From NCBI RefSeq assembly GCF_003350535.1, contig NZ_QQBB01000004.1, positions 105,284 to 169,283 on the forward strand: a DNA stretch of 64,000 nucleotides. The letters are read 5' to 3'. Origin of the DNA: Microvirga subterranea (lineage in GTDB: Bacteria > Pseudomonadota > Alphaproteobacteria > Rhizobiales > Beijerinckiaceae). The first letter of the stretch is position 1; each line of letters starts with the position of its first letter. The position numbers and the translations under genes are program-made. The notes under the pieces are model-generated. The model worked only from the letters and a program-made list of their open reading frames with translations. It was not told the origin of the DNA and ran no database searches. Of the stretch, positions 24,227 to 33,800 are shown piece after piece.

Positions 24227-24481
24227 TCATGTCTCAGGACATGGGGTCTCGGTGATGCGCCATGACATGACGTTGATCTCCATGCCGCACTGGGCGAGGC
24301 GCGGCCCGCTCGCGGTCCGCAGGCAGACCTTCTCGCCGGGCGCGAACATCCGCCCTTCCGCGCGGCAATAGCAGTCAAGGGGATTGTGGCCGGGCGCCTG
24401 GATGCGATGCATCAAGGGATCATCGAGGGCGCCGGCCGGCGCCGCAAGTCCCAGACCCAGAAGAACGACGACGCTGCGCAT
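24227..24481 (-). CDS. Small exported Cys-containing protein
   Basis: An 84-aa protein with a signal peptide (MRSVVVLLGLGLAAPAGA, cut near 18). The mature part, about 65 residues, has five Cys (LDCYCR, KVCLRT, AQCGME, TPCPE), probably with disulfides, so it is periplasmic. I do not recognise the family. It lies 65 bp downstream of moaE on the same strand. The sequence shows no link to molybdopterin synthesis. Confidence 0.7.
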   Translation of the reverse strand: MRSVVVLLGLGLAAPAGALDDPLMHRIQAPGHNPLDCYCRAEGRMFAPGEKVCLRTASGPRLAQCGMEINVMSWRITETPCPET

Positions 24482-24546
24482 GGCGCATCTCCGCTTGTCG
24501 CCCCTCGAAAATGGTCCTCCCGGCGTCCGTTTCGGTCAAGCGCTCT

Positions 24547-25002
24547 TCAGAGCCAGCGTTGCGCGGCCTCATCGTCCAGGTCCTTCGCCTCGACCCACTC
24601 ACCAGCCGTCCCGTCCTTCAGGTGCTCACGCTTCCAGAACGGCGCCCGGGTCTTGAGGTAGTCCATCAGGAAATCGGCGGCCTCGAAGGCGGCGCGGCGG
24701 TGGCTCGAGGCCGCGAGCACCAGCACGATCGGGTCTCCCGGAAGAACCTTCCCGAACCGATGGATGATCGTCAGGCCAAGGAGGGGCCAGCGATCCTGCG
24801 CCTGCGCGGCAATGTGGGCGATCTCGGCCTCCGCCATGCCGGGATAATGCTCGAGCTCGAGGGCCGTCAGCCTTCCGCCCTCGTCCCGGCACAAGCCCGT
24901 GAAGGCGACGACGGCGCCGATATCGGCGCGTCCCTCCGTCAAGGCCGCCGTCTCGGCCGCGACGTCGAAGGCCTCGGCCTGAATCCGGATCGAGACGGTC
25001 AT
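24547..25002 (-). CDS. moaE: Molybdopterin synthase catalytic subunit
   Basis: A 151-aa protein. MoaE binds the thiocarboxylated C-terminus of MoaD and transfers sulfur to precursor Z to form molybdopterin. Typical segments are AVVAFTGLCRDE, LELEHYPGMAE, IIHRFGKVLPGD and the active-site region YLKTRAPFWKRE. The length is normal. It lies 22 bp after moaD, completing the synthase pair. Confidence 0.95.
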   Translation of the reverse strand: MTVSIRIQAEAFDVAAETAALTEGRADIGAVVAFTGLCRDEGGRLTALELEHYPGMAEAEIAHIAAQAQDRWPLLGLTIIHRFGKVLPGDPIVLVLAASSHRRAAFEAADFLMDYLKTRAPFWKREHLKDGTAGEWVEAKDLDDEAAQRWL

Positions 25003-25024
25003 CGGCCCAGCTCTGGCATCGAGA

Positions 25025-25276
25025 TTAGCCCCCGGTCATCGGCGGGAAGAAGGCGATCTCGCGCGCTCCCGCGATGGCAGCCTCGGGCTTTGCATGCACA
25101 TGGTCGATGGCGGCGCGGACGACTGCCTCGTTCTCGAAGGCGTATTCGTATTCCTCGCCCCGCGACTTCAGCCAGCGAACGAGATCGGCGACCGTCTCGA
25201 TCCCGTCGGGAAGCTCCACGTCCTCGTCCGTCCGGCCGACCCGCTCGCGCACCCAGGCGAAGTAGACGAGCTTCAT
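25025..25276 (-). CDS. moaD: Molybdopterin synthase sulfur carrier subunit
   Basis: An 83-aa ubiquitin-like protein ending in FFPPMTGG, whose terminal Gly-Gly is adenylated and thiocarboxylated before sulfur transfer by MoaE. I start at MKLVYFAWVRERVG (25276), 4 bp after the pgsA stop; an ATG five codons earlier overlaps pgsA and is the alternative. Confidence 0.93.
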   Translation of the reverse strand: MKLVYFAWVRERVGRTDEDVELPDGIETVADLVRWLKSRGEEYEYAFENEAVVRAAIDHVHAKPEAAIAGAREIAFFPPMTGG

Positions 25277-25280
25277 CCGA

Positions 25281-25877
25281 TCAGCCCTCATCGATCATGT
25301 GGTGGATGCCGGTCTTGAGATAGTCCCAGCCGGTGTAGATCGTCAGGATCGCCGAGGCCCACAGGAGGACCGTGCCGATCAGGACCGTGCCGGGCAGGAC
25401 GGTCTCGCCGGCGGGCCCGGCGATCAGGAAGCCGAGCGAAACCAGCTGGAATGTGGTCTTCCACTTGGCGACCCGGCTCACCGGCACGCCGACCTTGAGC
25501 TCGGCCAGGAACTCCCGCAGGCCCGAGACCAGGATCTCGCGGCACAGGATCACGATGGCGGCCCAGAGCGCCCAGCCATGGATGGTTCCGTCCGCCACGA
25601 GCATGAGCAGGCAGGCCGCCACGAGGAGCTTGTCGGCGATCGGGTCGAGCATGCGGCCCAGGGCCGATTGCTGGGCATAGGTGCGGGCCACGTAGCCGTC
25701 GAGGTAGTCGGTGATCGCCGCGAGCGCGAAGATTCCAAGCGCAAACCAACGCGACCAGTGATCCTCCGGCCAGAAGAGCAGCGCCACGACGGCCGGCACG
25801 GCTGCGAGCCGGCCGTAGGTCAGCAGGTTGGCGAGGTTGAAGGCCTTGGACCGGCGCATGGAGGGAGCAGTGCTCAT
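25281..25877 (-). CDS. pgsA: CDP-diacylglycerol-glycerol-3-phosphate 3-phosphatidyltransferase
   Basis: A 198-aa inner-membrane enzyme. It makes phosphatidylglycerol phosphate, the precursor of phosphatidylglycerol and cardiolipin. The CDP-alcohol phosphotransferase motif is intact (DYLDGYVAR, then GRMLDPIADK), and four to five hydrophobic segments follow. I start at MSTAPSMRRSKAF (25877). The frame is open for 20 more codons, with no better ribosome site. It sits between uvrC and moaD, a conserved order. Confidence 0.92.
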   Translation of the reverse strand: MSTAPSMRRSKAFNLANLLTYGRLAAVPAVVALLFWPEDHWSRWFALGIFALAAITDYLDGYVARTYAQQSALGRMLDPIADKLLVAACLLMLVADGTIHGWALWAAIVILCREILVSGLREFLAELKVGVPVSRVAKWKTTFQLVSLGFLIAGPAGETVLPGTVLIGTVLLWASAILTIYTGWDYLKTGIHHMIDEG

Positions 25878-25968
25878 AGCTTCGGCAGGAAGCACGCCGG
25901 GGGTTGGTCCGTCAACCTGACCGCGCAGGCGGGACATCGTTTGGTCGCATGGAACGAGGTTCTCATTT

Positions 25969-27984
25969 TTACCCCCGCTCGTGGAAGAAGTCGAACACGG
26001 CCCGGGCCGTGGCGGCGTTCACGCCCGGTGCCTTCATGAGGTCTTCCAGCGCCGCGCGCTGGATGGCCTTCACCGTTCCGAAATGGTGCAGGAGCGCCCG
26101 TTTTCGAGTCGGGCCGATGCCCTGGATCTCGTCGAGGGGGTTCTTCACGAGCTCGCGCTTGCGCTTCGCCCGGTGCGCTCCGATCGCGAAGCGGTGGGCC
26201 TCGTCCCGCAGGCGCTGGACGAAATAGAGGGCCGGGTCCCGCGGCGGCATCTTGAACGGCGCCTCGCCCGGCTTGAAGAAGGTCTCGCGGCCGGCGTCGC
26301 GGTCGCGCCCCTTGGCGATGCCGACAAGCGCCACGTCGTTCTCGCTGACGCCCACCTCCGCGAGCGCCTGGCGGGCCGCCTCGAGCTGCCCCTTGCCGCC
26401 GTCGATCAGCACGAGATCGGGCCAGGCCGGGAAGCTGTCGTCGTCTTCCCTAAGGGGCTCGGCATCGGCGGGCTCGGACGAGCGCGGCTCCTCCTTCACG
26501 AGACGGGCGAAGCGGCGCTGGAGCATCTCGCGCATCATGCCGTAATCGTCACCGGGCTTCAGGTCCTCAGACTTCATGTTGAAGGTGCGGTAATGCTGCT
26601 TCATGAAGCCGTTCGGCCCGGCCACCACCATGGCGCCGACCGCGTTGGTGCCCATGATGTGGGAGTTGTCATAGACCTCCACGCGGCGCGGGGCCTTCGA
26701 GAGCCCGAAGGCCTGGCCGAGGGACACGAGGAGCTTCTGCTGCGAGGCGGTGTCCGCGAGCCGCCGGCCCAAGGCCTCCTTGGCGTTGCGCAGGGCATAG
26801 TCGATGAGCTGGCGCCGCTCGCCGCGCTGCGGCGCATGGATCTCCACCTTGGCCTCGGCCCGGGTCGAGAGCGCCGCCGCCATCAGGTCGGCATCCTCGA
26901 TCTCGTGGGAGAGCAGGATCGTCCGCGGAGCCGGCTTGTCGTCGTAGAACTGGGCCAGGAACGAGGTCAGGACCTCTTCCGGGCTCATGGACTTGTCGGC
27001 CTTGGGAAAGTAGGCGCGGTTGCCCCAGTTCTGCCAGTTGCGGAAGAAGAAGACCTCGACGCAGAACTGACCTGCCTGCTCGTCGAGGGCGAACACGTCC
27101 GCCTCCTCGATCGATTGGGTGTTGATGCCCTGCACGCCCTGGATGGCCGAGAGCGCCGCGAGCCTGTCGCGGCAGCGCGCGGCGCGCTCGAATTCCAGCT
27201 CCTCGGCCGCCTGCTGCATCTCCTCGGTGATGCGCGCCTTCACGGCGTTGGACTTGCCCGACAGGAAGGCCCGCGCCTCGGCCGCGAGGTTCGCGTATTC
27301 CTCGTGCGAGATCTCCTTCGTGCAGGGGCCCGAGCAGCGCTTGATCTGGAACAGCAGGCAGGGCCGGGTCCGGTTCTCGTAGTAGCTGTCGTTGCAGGAG
27401 CGCAGCAGGAAGGCGCGCTGGAGGGCGTTGATGGTGCGGTTCACGGCCCAGACGCTCGCGAAGGGGCCGTAATAGTCCCCCTTCCGCTTGCGCGCGCCGC
27501 GGTGCTTGACGAGCTGCGGCGCCTCGTGGTCGGCCGTGAGCAGGATGTAGGGGAGCGACTTGTCGTCCCGCATCAGCACGTTGTAGCGGGGCTTGAGCTG
27601 CTTGATGAGATTGGCCTCGAGCAGCAGCGCCTCGGTCTCCGTCGCCGTGGTGACGAACTCCATCGAGGCGGTCTCGCCGATCATCCGGGCGATGCGATTG
27701 GAATGGGCCTGCCCCCGCGCATAGGAGCCGACGCGGGCCTTCAGGCTCTTGGCCTTGCCCACATAGAGCACGTTCCCCTTGGCATCGAACATGCGGTAGA
27801 CGCCCGGCGCATTGGGCAGGGTCGTCCAGAACCGCCTGATGACCTCGGTCCCGCGCTGGACGGAGCCCGGATTGGCCTCGAGGTCGAACTCGACGTCCGA
27901 GCCGCTCTCCAGGGCAACGGCATCGTCGTCCTCTTCGTCGGTCAGGATGTCCGGGGGAACGTCGTTGTAGGTGTTGCGACTCAT
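25969..27984 (-). CDS. uvrC: Excinuclease ABC subunit C
   Basis: A 671-aa nucleotide-excision-repair nuclease that makes both incisions around a UvrB-bound lesion. An acidic N-terminal extension (about 45 residues) precedes the GIY-YIG domain ([21 protein letters not shown]). Then come the UVR motif ([17 protein letters not shown]), the RNase H-like nuclease ([19 protein letters not shown], then [11 protein letters not shown]) and two helix-hairpin-helix repeats near the end. No LexA box was found in its 110-bp upstream region. Confidence 0.96.
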   Translation of the reverse strand: MSRNTYNDVPPDILTDEEDDDAVALESGSDVEFDLEANPGSVQRGTEVIRRFWTTLPNAPGVYRMFDAKGNVLYVGKAKSLKARVGSYARGQAHSNRIARMIGETASMEFVTTATETEALLLEANLIKQLKPRYNVLMRDDKSLPYILLTADHEAPQLVKHRGARKRKGDYYGPFASVWAVNRTINALQRAFLLRSCNDSYYENRTRPCLLFQIKRCSGPCTKEISHEEYANLAAEARAFLSGKSNAVKARITEEMQQAAEELEFERAARCRDRLAALSAIQGVQGINTQSIEEADVFALDEQAGQFCVEVFFFRNWQNWGNRAYFPKADKSMSPEEVLTSFLAQFYDDKPAPRTILLSHEIEDADLMAAALSTRAEAKVEIHAPQRGERRQLIDYALRNAKEALGRRLADTASQQKLLVSLGQAFGLSKAPRRVEVYDNSHIMGTNAVGAMVVAGPNGFMKQHYRTFNMKSEDLKPGDDYGMMREMLQRRFARLVKEEPRSSEPADAEPLREDDDSFPAWPDLVLIDGGKGQLEAARQALAEVGVSENDVALVGIAKGRDRDAGRETFFKPGEAPFKMPPRDPALYFVQRLRDEAHRFAIGAHRAKRKRELVKNPLDEIQGIGPTRKRALLHHFGTVKAIQRAALEDLMKAPGVNAATARAVFDFFHERG

Positions 27985-28095
27985 AGGCGAGATTTAAGGT
28001 CTCGCGATTCCCGGGGGAAGGGCCTGCGCGAACTAGCCTCGGGATGGAGTTCGGTCTAAACCGCCAAGCTCCCGCCTCTGCCGGAGCCTCCCGAG

Positions 28096-29253
28096 ATGCG
28101 CCTGTCGATCGTCACATCCGCCGTGGTCGCGGCCCTGGTCGGGTTCGGCAGCACGATCGCGCTCATCATCGCGGCGGCGAACGCGGTCGGGGCCGATGCG
28201 GCACAGACCACCTCCTGGGTGGCGGCCCTGTGCCTGAGCATGGCGGCCACGAGCGGCATCCTGAGTGTCCGCTACCGCATCCCGGTCGTGACGGCCTGGT
28301 CGACGCCGGGCGCGGCGCTGATCGCCGCTTCCAGCGGAATCTCCATCCAGGCGGCTGTCGGGGCCTTCCTGCTCGCAGGCGCCCTCATCGTGCTCGCGGC
28401 CTCCGTCAAGCCGTTCGGGCGGCTGATCGAGCGCATCCCCGCCTCTCTCGCGGCCGCAATGCTGGCCGGGGTGCTGATCCGCTTCGTTATGGCGGTGTTC
28501 GAGAGCGCCCAGGGCGCGCCCGGGCTCGTGCTCCCGCTCGTCGGCGTGTTCCTGCTGGTCCGGCTCTTCAATCCGGCTCTCGCGGTCCTGGCTGTGCTGT
28601 TCGTCGGCCTGGTCATCGCCTTCGGGGGCGGCCTCGCGCAGCCCCTCCCATCGGACCTCTCCCTGTCGTCCCTCACCTTCATCGCGCCGGTCTTCGAGCC
28701 CACGGCGCTGATCGGATTGGGGCTTCCCCTGTTCCTGGTCACGATGGCGTCCCAGAACCTGCCGGGCTTCGCGGTGCTGCGCGCCTCGGGCTACACGCCC
28801 CCGTCCCGGCCGATCCTGGCAGTCACCGGGCTGGCCTCCGTGGTGACCGCCTTCTTTGGGGCTCACACGAGCAACCTCGCGGCGATCTCGGCGGCGATCT
28901 GCACCGGGCCCGACACGCATCCGGATCCGTCGAAGCGCTGGATGGTCGGGCCGTTCTACGCCCTCAGCTACCTGATCTTCGCGGCCTTCAGCGCCGCCCT
29001 GATCGGCCTGATCGGCGCCCTCCCGCCGGAGCTGATCAAGACGGTGGCGGGCCTTGCCCTGATGGGCGCCTTCGCGGGGGCGCTGGGCTCCGCCCTCTCC
29101 GATCAGGCCAAGGTCTTCCCGGCGGTCCTGACCCTCGCCGTGACGGCCTCGGGACTGACCCTCTTCGGCATCGGCTCCGCCTTTTGGGGCCTGGCGGCCG
29201 GGCTCGTGGCGCTCGCCCTTGATGCCGCCATGTCGCGCATTCGCCGTCCCTGA
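28096..29253 (+). CDS. BenE-family transporter
   Basis: A 385-aa polytopic membrane protein with about 11-12 hydrophobic segments. The segment TAWSTPGAALIAAS and the later LFLVTMASQNLPGFAVLRASGY with FFGAHTSNLAAISAAICTG are typical of BenE benzoate/proton symporters. Nearby genes do not form an aromatic pathway, so the real substrate is unclear. It is divergent from uvrC with a 110-bp gap. Confidence 0.88.
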   Translation: MRLSIVTSAVVAALVGFGSTIALIIAAANAVGADAAQTTSWVAALCLSMAATSGILSVRYRIPVVTAWSTPGAALIAASSGISIQAAVGAFLLAGALIVLAASVKPFGRLIERIPASLAAAMLAGVLIRFVMAVFESAQGAPGLVLPLVGVFLLVRLFNPALAVLAVLFVGLVIAFGGGLAQPLPSDLSLSSLTFIAPVFEPTALIGLGLPLFLVTMASQNLPGFAVLRASGYTPPSRPILAVTGLASVVTAFFGAHTSNLAAISAAICTGPDTHPDPSKRWMVGPFYALSYLIFAAFSAALIGLIGALPPELIKTVAGLALMGAFAGALGSALSDQAKVFPAVLTLAVTASGLTLFGIGSAFWGLAAGLVALALDAAMSRIRRP

Positions 29254-29316
29254 TCTGGACGAAACCTCCCGTTAAGCTTAAAACTTCGTTACAGAACACG
29301 AGGAAGCGGGGGCATC

Positions 29317-29826
29317 ATGGGTTCGATACGGCGGAAGGGGTGGCTCGGCGCCGCCTTGATGGCGGTTTCGCTCGGCGCATGCCAGGGCGGCTCGTTCAGC
29401 GGATCGCCGGAGGGAGTGCCGATCGCCCTCGAGAGCATCGACGGCGCACCCGCCCCCGTCCGCACGGCCCTGATCGACGAGCTCAGCACCGCGGCCTCCG
29501 ACCGCAAGGTCGAGCTCGTCGGCGCCAGCGCCGAGGCGCGCTACCGGGTGCGGGGCTACCTGTCCACCGAGACGAGCGAGGGCAAGACCAAGGTGTCTTA
29601 TGTGTGGGACGTGTTCGATTCCCAGAAGCGCCGGGCCAAGCGCCTCGCCGGCACGAGCCCGGTGCCGGTCCCGTCCGCCTCGCTCACCAATCTTGACAAG
29701 GAGACCCTGGCCAAGCTCGCCAGCGCCAGCATGGACGAGATTGCCGAATTCCTGAGCGCCGCGAGGGACGAGGCGCCGTTCCAGACCGCCGAGGCCTCCG
29801 CCGACGAGGCTTCCGTCGCCCAGTGA
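29317..29826 (+). CDS. Predicted lipoprotein
   Basis: A 169-aa protein with a lipoprotein signal (MAVSLGACQGG, lipid Cys near 22). The mature domain has alternating helices and strands (VRTALIDELSTAAS, then YRVRGYLS, then KVSYVWDVFDSQKRRAKRL) reminiscent of the LpoB/GNA1162-like or TolB-N-like fold, though I cannot name the family. It ends in an Ala/Glu-rich tail. It is probably anchored in the outer or inner membrane, facing the periplasm. Confidence 0.72.
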   Translation: MGSIRRKGWLGAALMAVSLGACQGGSFSGSPEGVPIALESIDGAPAPVRTALIDELSTAASDRKVELVGASAEARYRVRGYLSTETSEGKTKVSYVWDVFDSQKRRAKRLAGTSPVPVPSASLTNLDKETLAKLASASMDEIAEFLSAARDEAPFQTAEASADEASVAQ

Positions 29827-29980
29827 CCCCGACGAAAGTCCAAAAAAGCCGCACCTTGACGGCACCGCACGTATTGTGACGGTTTCCCAACGCTGCTAAG
29901 ACCCAACCGCCTTGCCGCACTTGAGCGCCGATATCGCGCGGCGGGCTCCATAGGTCACAGGTAGAGCCAAAGTTGCTTTC

Positions 29981-30913
29981 ATGAAGCTCGTCGCGGGAAA
30001 TTCCAACCGTCCGCTGGCGGAGGCCATCTCCGCCTACCTCAACGTTCCGCTCGCCAAGGCCCAGGTCAAGCGCTTCGCGGACATGGAGGTCTTCGTCGAA
30101 ATCCAGGAGAACGTGCGCGGCGAGGACGTGTTCGTCATCCAGTCGACCTCGTTCCCGACGAACGACCACCTGATGGAACTCCTCATCATCACGGACGCCC
30201 TGCGCCGCGCCTCCGCGCGCCGCATCACGGCAGTGATCCCCTATTTCGGCTACGCCCGCCAGGACCGGAAGCCGGCCGCCCGCACGCCGATCTCGGCCAA
30301 GCTGGTCGCCAACATCATCGCCCATGCGGGCGTCGACCGCGTGCTGACCCTCGACCTCCATGCGGGCCAGATCCAGGGCTTCTTCGACATCCCGACCGAC
30401 AACCTCTTCGCCGCGCCGATCCTCGCACGAGACATCAAGGAGCACCTGGACGGCGGAAACCGGATGGTGGTATCGCCGGACGTTGGCGGCGTGGTGCGCG
30501 CCCGCGCCCTCGCCAAGCGCATCGACGCCCCGCTTGCCATCGTGGACAAGCGCCGTGAGCGCCCCGGCGAGTCCGAGGTGATGAACATCATCGGCGACGT
30601 CTCGGGCCGGTCCTGCATCCTGGTGGACGACATCGTCGATTCCGGCGGCACCCTGGTGAACGCCGCGGACGCGCTGCTGGCCAACGGCGCCCGGGAGGTC
30701 TACGCCTACATCACCCACGGGGTGCTCTCGGGCGGTGCGGTCGCCCGCATCGCCGGGTCCAAGCTCAAGGAACTCGTCATCACCGACTCGATCATGCCGA
30801 CCGAGGCCGTGAAGGTGGCGCACAACATCCGGGTCATCAGCATCGCGCCCCTGATGGGCGAAGCCATCGGCCGTACGGCCACCGAAAGCTCGGTTTCGAG
30901 CCTGTTCGACTAA
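29981..30913 (+). CDS. prs: Ribose-phosphate pyrophosphokinase
   Basis: A 310-aa enzyme that makes PRPP from ribose 5-phosphate and ATP, feeding purine, pyrimidine, His, Trp and NAD synthesis. The metal/PRPP signature is [16 protein letters not shown], the flexible-loop region is YARQDRK, and the C-terminal PRPP-binding loop is [13 protein letters not shown]. The length is normal. It begins the block prs-rplY-pth-ychF, although rplY appears to have its own promoter. Confidence 0.97.
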   Translation: MKLVAGNSNRPLAEAISAYLNVPLAKAQVKRFADMEVFVEIQENVRGEDVFVIQSTSFPTNDHLMELLIITDALRRASARRITAVIPYFGYARQDRKPAARTPISAKLVANIIAHAGVDRVLTLDLHAGQIQGFFDIPTDNLFAAPILARDIKEHLDGGNRMVVSPDVGGVVRARALAKRIDAPLAIVDKRRERPGESEVMNIIGDVSGRSCILVDDIVDSGGTLVNAADALLANGAREVYAYITHGVLSGGAVARIAGSKLKELVITDSIMPTEAVKVAHNIRVISIAPLMGEAIGRTATESSVSSLFD

Positions 30914-30961
30914 GACACTTCCCGGCCCGCTCAGACGCGGCAGGCCCTGCGGCGGGATTTG

Positions 30962-30990
30962 TTGCATTTCCCGCCTTCTTTCTCTATAAG
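30962..30990 (+). promoter_or_regulatory. Sigma-70-type promoter for rplY
   Basis: TTGCAT (30962-30967), 17 bases, TATAAG (30985-30990). The spacing is ideal. It predicts a leader of about 115 nt before rplY that includes the hairpin at 31038-31085. Confidence 0.5.
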
Positions 30991-31037
30991 CCGCCTCGCG
31001 CCCGCTCGACACCCTTGGAGGCACGGGCGCGGACCTC

Positions 31038-31085
31038 ATGGCCGCCGGCAGGTTTCTCAGGAAACCCGGGCGGCCATCGGTTTTT
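31038..31085 (+). promoter_or_regulatory. Attenuator-like hairpin in the rplY leader
   Basis: ATGGCCGCC (31038-31046) pairs with GGCGGCCAT (31069-31077), and GGTTTC (31051-31056) pairs with GAAACC (31061-31066) inside it. The sequence CGGTTTTT follows directly. This has the form of an intrinsic terminator placed 28 bp before the rplY start and downstream of the predicted rplY promoter. Confidence 0.55.
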
Positions 31086-31112
31086 AAAATCCAATTCTGA
31101 AGGACCACGACC

Positions 31113-31733
31113 ATGAGCGATATCAAGCAAATCAAGGCCGTGGCGCGCGACCGGGCCGGCAAGGGGGCCGCCCGGGCCGTTCGTCGCCAAGGCCAAGTTC
31201 CTGCCGTCATCTACGGCGCAGGTCAGCCCGCCCAGACGATCTCCCTCGACTTCAATCAGACCAAGCAGCTGATCTTCGCCGGTCACTTCCTGACCACGAT
31301 CTTCGAGATCGACGTGGACGGCAAGAAGACCCGCGCGATTCCGCGCGACTACCAGCTCGACCCGGTCCGCGACTTCCCGGTCCATATCGACTTCCTGCGT
31401 CTCGCGGAAGGTCAGGCCATCAAGGTCGTCGTGCCGGTGCACGTGGTCGGCCAGGAGAAGTGCCCGGGCGTGAAGCGCGGCGGCACGCTGCAGATCGTCG
31501 AGCACTCGGTGGAGCTCATGGTTCCGTCCGACGCGATCCCGGACTACGTGGAGGCTTCGGTCGACGGTCTCGACATCGGCTCCTCGGTCCACCTCAACGA
31601 CATCAAGCTGCCGAACGGCGCCAAGGCGACCTCCACCGAAAACGTGACGCTGGTCACGGTCGTGGCTCCGTCGGGCATGAAGGAAGAGGAAGCCGCTCCG
31701 GCCGCCGCTCCTGCTGAAGGCGCTGCTGCGTAA
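31113..31733 (+). CDS. rplY: 50S ribosomal protein L25, long (Ctc) form
   Basis: A 206-aa protein with the N-terminal L25 5S-rRNA-binding barrel (about 5-95: RAGKGAARAVRRQGQVPAVIYG). The Ctc-type C-terminal beta domain follows (about 100-190: VHVVGQEKCPGVKRGGTL). An Ala/Glu-rich tail ends the protein. It binds 5S rRNA in the large subunit. A hairpin with a T-run in its leader hints at regulated read-through. It is followed by pth and ychF. Confidence 0.96.
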   Translation: MSDIKQIKAVARDRAGKGAARAVRRQGQVPAVIYGAGQPAQTISLDFNQTKQLIFAGHFLTTIFEIDVDGKKTRAIPRDYQLDPVRDFPVHIDFLRLAEGQAIKVVVPVHVVGQEKCPGVKRGGTLQIVEHSVELMVPSDAIPDYVEASVDGLDIGSSVHLNDIKLPNGAKATSTENVTLVTVVAPSGMKEEEAAPAAAPAEGAAA

Positions 31734-31774
31734 TCCACCTTCATCGGGCGTTTGAGCCCTTTGACCGGCTTCGA

Positions 31775-31804
31775 CGCTCCGACCGCAAGGCCGGAGCGTT
31801 TCTT
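31775..31804 (+). terminator. Terminator-like hairpin after rplY
   Basis: CGCTCCG (31775-31781) pairs with CGGAGCG (31792-31798), followed by TTTCTTA. It lies between rplY and pth, so pth may be only partly co-transcribed with rplY. Confidence 0.6.
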
Positions 31805-31820
31805 ATGAGAATGCCAAACG

Positions 31821-32444
31821 ATGCGCCTTTTCGTCGGCCTCGGTAATCCCGGACCCCGCTACGCCAGGAACCGCCACAACATCGGCTTCATGGCCGTGGA
31901 CGAGATCGCGCGCATCCACAATGCCGACCCGTGGCGGCGGCGCTTCCAGGCGGAGACCGCCGAGGCCGCTATCGGGTCCGAGAAGGTTCTGCTCCTCAAG
32001 CCGCAGACCTATATGAACGAGTCCGGACGGGCGGTGGCCGAGGCCCAGCGCTTCTTCAAGATTCCGCTGTCGGACGTGACGGTCTTCTACGACGAGCTCG
32101 ACCTGCCGCCCGCCAAGGTGCGGGTGAAGGTGGGCGGCGGCAATGCCGGGCACAACGGCCTGCGCTCGATCACGGCCCATTGCGGCAACGAGTATCGCCG
32201 CGTCCGCCTCGGCATCGGGCATCCCGGCCACAAGCCCCTGGTGCAGAGCCATGTGCTCGGGGATTTCGCCAAGGCCGAGGAGGCGTGGGTCGAGGACCTG
32301 TGCCGGATCCTGGCCGACAACGCCCCCCTGCTCGCCAAGGGCGAGGACGGGAGCTTCCAGAACAAGGTCCACCTCGCCATGGAGGCGAAGGGCTGGACGG
32401 ACGTGAAACGGCCCGGCGAGAGGGCCGGCACAGAAAAGGAGTAA
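31821..32444 (+). CDS. pth: Peptidyl-tRNA hydrolase
   Basis: A 207-aa enzyme that frees tRNA from peptidyl-tRNA released by stalled ribosomes. The N-terminal motif [18 protein letters not shown] contains the catalytic His; the conserved Asp is in YDELDLP, and [13 protein letters not shown] is the second signature. The length is normal, with a short basic C-terminal tail. ychF follows after 4 bp. Confidence 0.96.
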   Translation: MRLFVGLGNPGPRYARNRHNIGFMAVDEIARIHNADPWRRRFQAETAEAAIGSEKVLLLKPQTYMNESGRAVAEAQRFFKIPLSDVTVFYDELDLPPAKVRVKVGGGNAGHNGLRSITAHCGNEYRRVRLGIGHPGHKPLVQSHVLGDFAKAEEAWVEDLCRILADNAPLLAKGEDGSFQNKVHLAMEAKGWTDVKRPGERAGTEKE

Positions 32445-32448
32445 GGCC

Positions 32449-33546
32449 ATGGGCTTCAAGATGGGCATCGTCGGCCTGCCGAACGTGGGCAAGTCCACCC
32501 TCTTCAACGCGCTGACGCAGACGGCGGCCGCGCAGGCGGCGAACTATCCGTTCTGCACCATCGAGCCCAACGTGGGCGACGTGGCCGTGCCGGACGAGCG
32601 TCTCGACGCGCTCGCGGGCATTGCCGGCTCGGCTCAGATCATCCCGACCCGCCTCACCTTCGTGGACATCGCCGGCCTCGTGCGCGGCGCCTCCAAGGGC
32701 GAAGGCCTCGGCAACCAGTTCCTGGCCAATATCCGCGAGGTCGACGCCATCGCCCATGTGGTGCGCTGCTTCGAGGACACGGACATCACCCACGTCGAAG
32801 GCAAAATCGACCCGATCGCCGACATCGAGACCATCGAGACCGAGCTGATGCTGGCCGACCTCGACAGCCTTGAGCGGCGCGTCACGGCGCTGGAGAAGAA
32901 GGCCAAGGGCAACGACAAGGAGGCGAAGGAAACCCTCGACCTCGTCAACCGCTCCCTGGTCCTGCTGCGGGAAGGCAAGCCCGCCCGCCTCGTGGAGCGG
33001 AAAGTCGAGGAGGAGCGCCTGTTCCAGATGCTCGGCCTCCTCTCGTCGAAGCCTGTTCTCTACGTCTGCAACGTCGAGGAGGCCTCGGCCGACCAGGGCA
33101 ACGAGTATTCCGCCCGGGTCTTCCAGCGCGCGAAGGAAGAGGGCGCCAAGGCCGTGGTCGTGTCGGCCAAGATCGAGAGCGAGATCGCCGTCCTCGACGC
33201 CGCCGAGCAGAAGGACTATCTCGACGCCATCGGCCTCGCCGAGCCGGGTCTGAACCGGGTGATCCGCGCCGGCTACGAGCTCTTGGGCCTCATCACCTAT
33301 TTCACGGTCGGCCCGAAGGAGGCTCGCGCCTGGACGATCACCAAGGGCACCCGCGCTCCCCAGGCCGCCGGCGTGATCCACACGGATTTCGAGAAGGGCT
33401 TCATCCGCGCCGAGACCATCGCGTATGCGGATTACGTGTCGCTGAAGGGCGAGGCGGGCGCGCGCGACGCCGGCAAGCTGCGCCTGGAAGGCAAGGAATA
33501 CACCGTGCAGGACGGCGACGTGCTGCACTTCCGCTTCAATACCTGA
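32449..33546 (+). CDS. ychF: Redox-regulated ATPase YchF (Obg family)
   Basis: A 365-aa P-loop protein. The Walker A motif is [11 protein letters not shown]. The usual G4 motif NKxD is replaced by NVEE (YVCNVEEAS), which explains its preference for ATP over GTP. A coiled-coil insertion lies at about 130-180 and a TGS domain at the end (about 280-365). YchF binds ribosomes and affects oxidative-stress responses in E. coli. The length and pairing with pth are typical. Confidence 0.96.
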   Translation: MGFKMGIVGLPNVGKSTLFNALTQTAAAQAANYPFCTIEPNVGDVAVPDERLDALAGIAGSAQIIPTRLTFVDIAGLVRGASKGEGLGNQFLANIREVDAIAHVVRCFEDTDITHVEGKIDPIADIETIETELMLADLDSLERRVTALEKKAKGNDKEAKETLDLVNRSLVLLREGKPARLVERKVEEERLFQMLGLLSSKPVLYVCNVEEASADQGNEYSARVFQRAKEEGAKAVVVSAKIESEIAVLDAAEQKDYLDAIGLAEPGLNRVIRAGYELLGLITYFTVGPKEARAWTITKGTRAPQAAGVIHTDFEKGFIRAETIAYADYVSLKGEAGARDAGKLRLEGKEYTVQDGDVLHFRFNT

Positions 33547-33558
33547 ACCTAAAGGTTT

Positions 33559-33588
33559 GCTGAACGCCACCTTGGCGGCCCGTTCAGC
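33559..33588 (+). terminator. Hairpin after ychF
   Basis: GCTGAACG (33559-33566) pairs with CGTTCAGC (33581-33588), with a small inner stem. There is no T-run, so termination strength is uncertain. Confidence 0.4.
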
Positions 33589-33626
33589 CACCCTGTCGCA
33601 TATGTCCTGCATGGAGGTTTGGGGCC

Positions 33627-33788
33627 ATGCAGGACTCTCTCGAAAACATCGTTCAGACCCTTGTGTCGCCGGGTCTCGGCAGCGCGGAGCTCGTGCTGGC
33701 GGCGCTCGTCGCCTGCGGGTTCCTGTTCAGCACGATCTACTCGCTCTTCGTGAAGGGCGATTCCAGCCTGGAATGGTGGGAACGGTAG
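33627..33788 (+). CDS. Predicted 53-aa single-span membrane protein
   Basis: A short ORF with strong support: GGAGG (33613-33617) lies 9 bases before the ATG. The product begins MQDSLENIVQ, has one hydrophobic helix (about 20-43: AELVLAALVACGFLF, STIYSLF) and ends in the charged, aromatic tail SSLEWWER. It resembles small inner-membrane proteins with a cytoplasmic C-terminus. Function unknown. It is convergent with the globin gene. Confidence 0.6.
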   Translation: MQDSLENIVQTLVSPGLGSAELVLAALVACGFLFSTIYSLFVKGDSSLEWWER

Positions 33789-33800
33789 CGCCCACCACCG

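Noticed and set aside
28096..29253. BenE-type transporter as a sign of an aromatic degradation island
   Set aside because: No ring-hydroxylating or cleavage genes are near; it sits alone among housekeeping genes.
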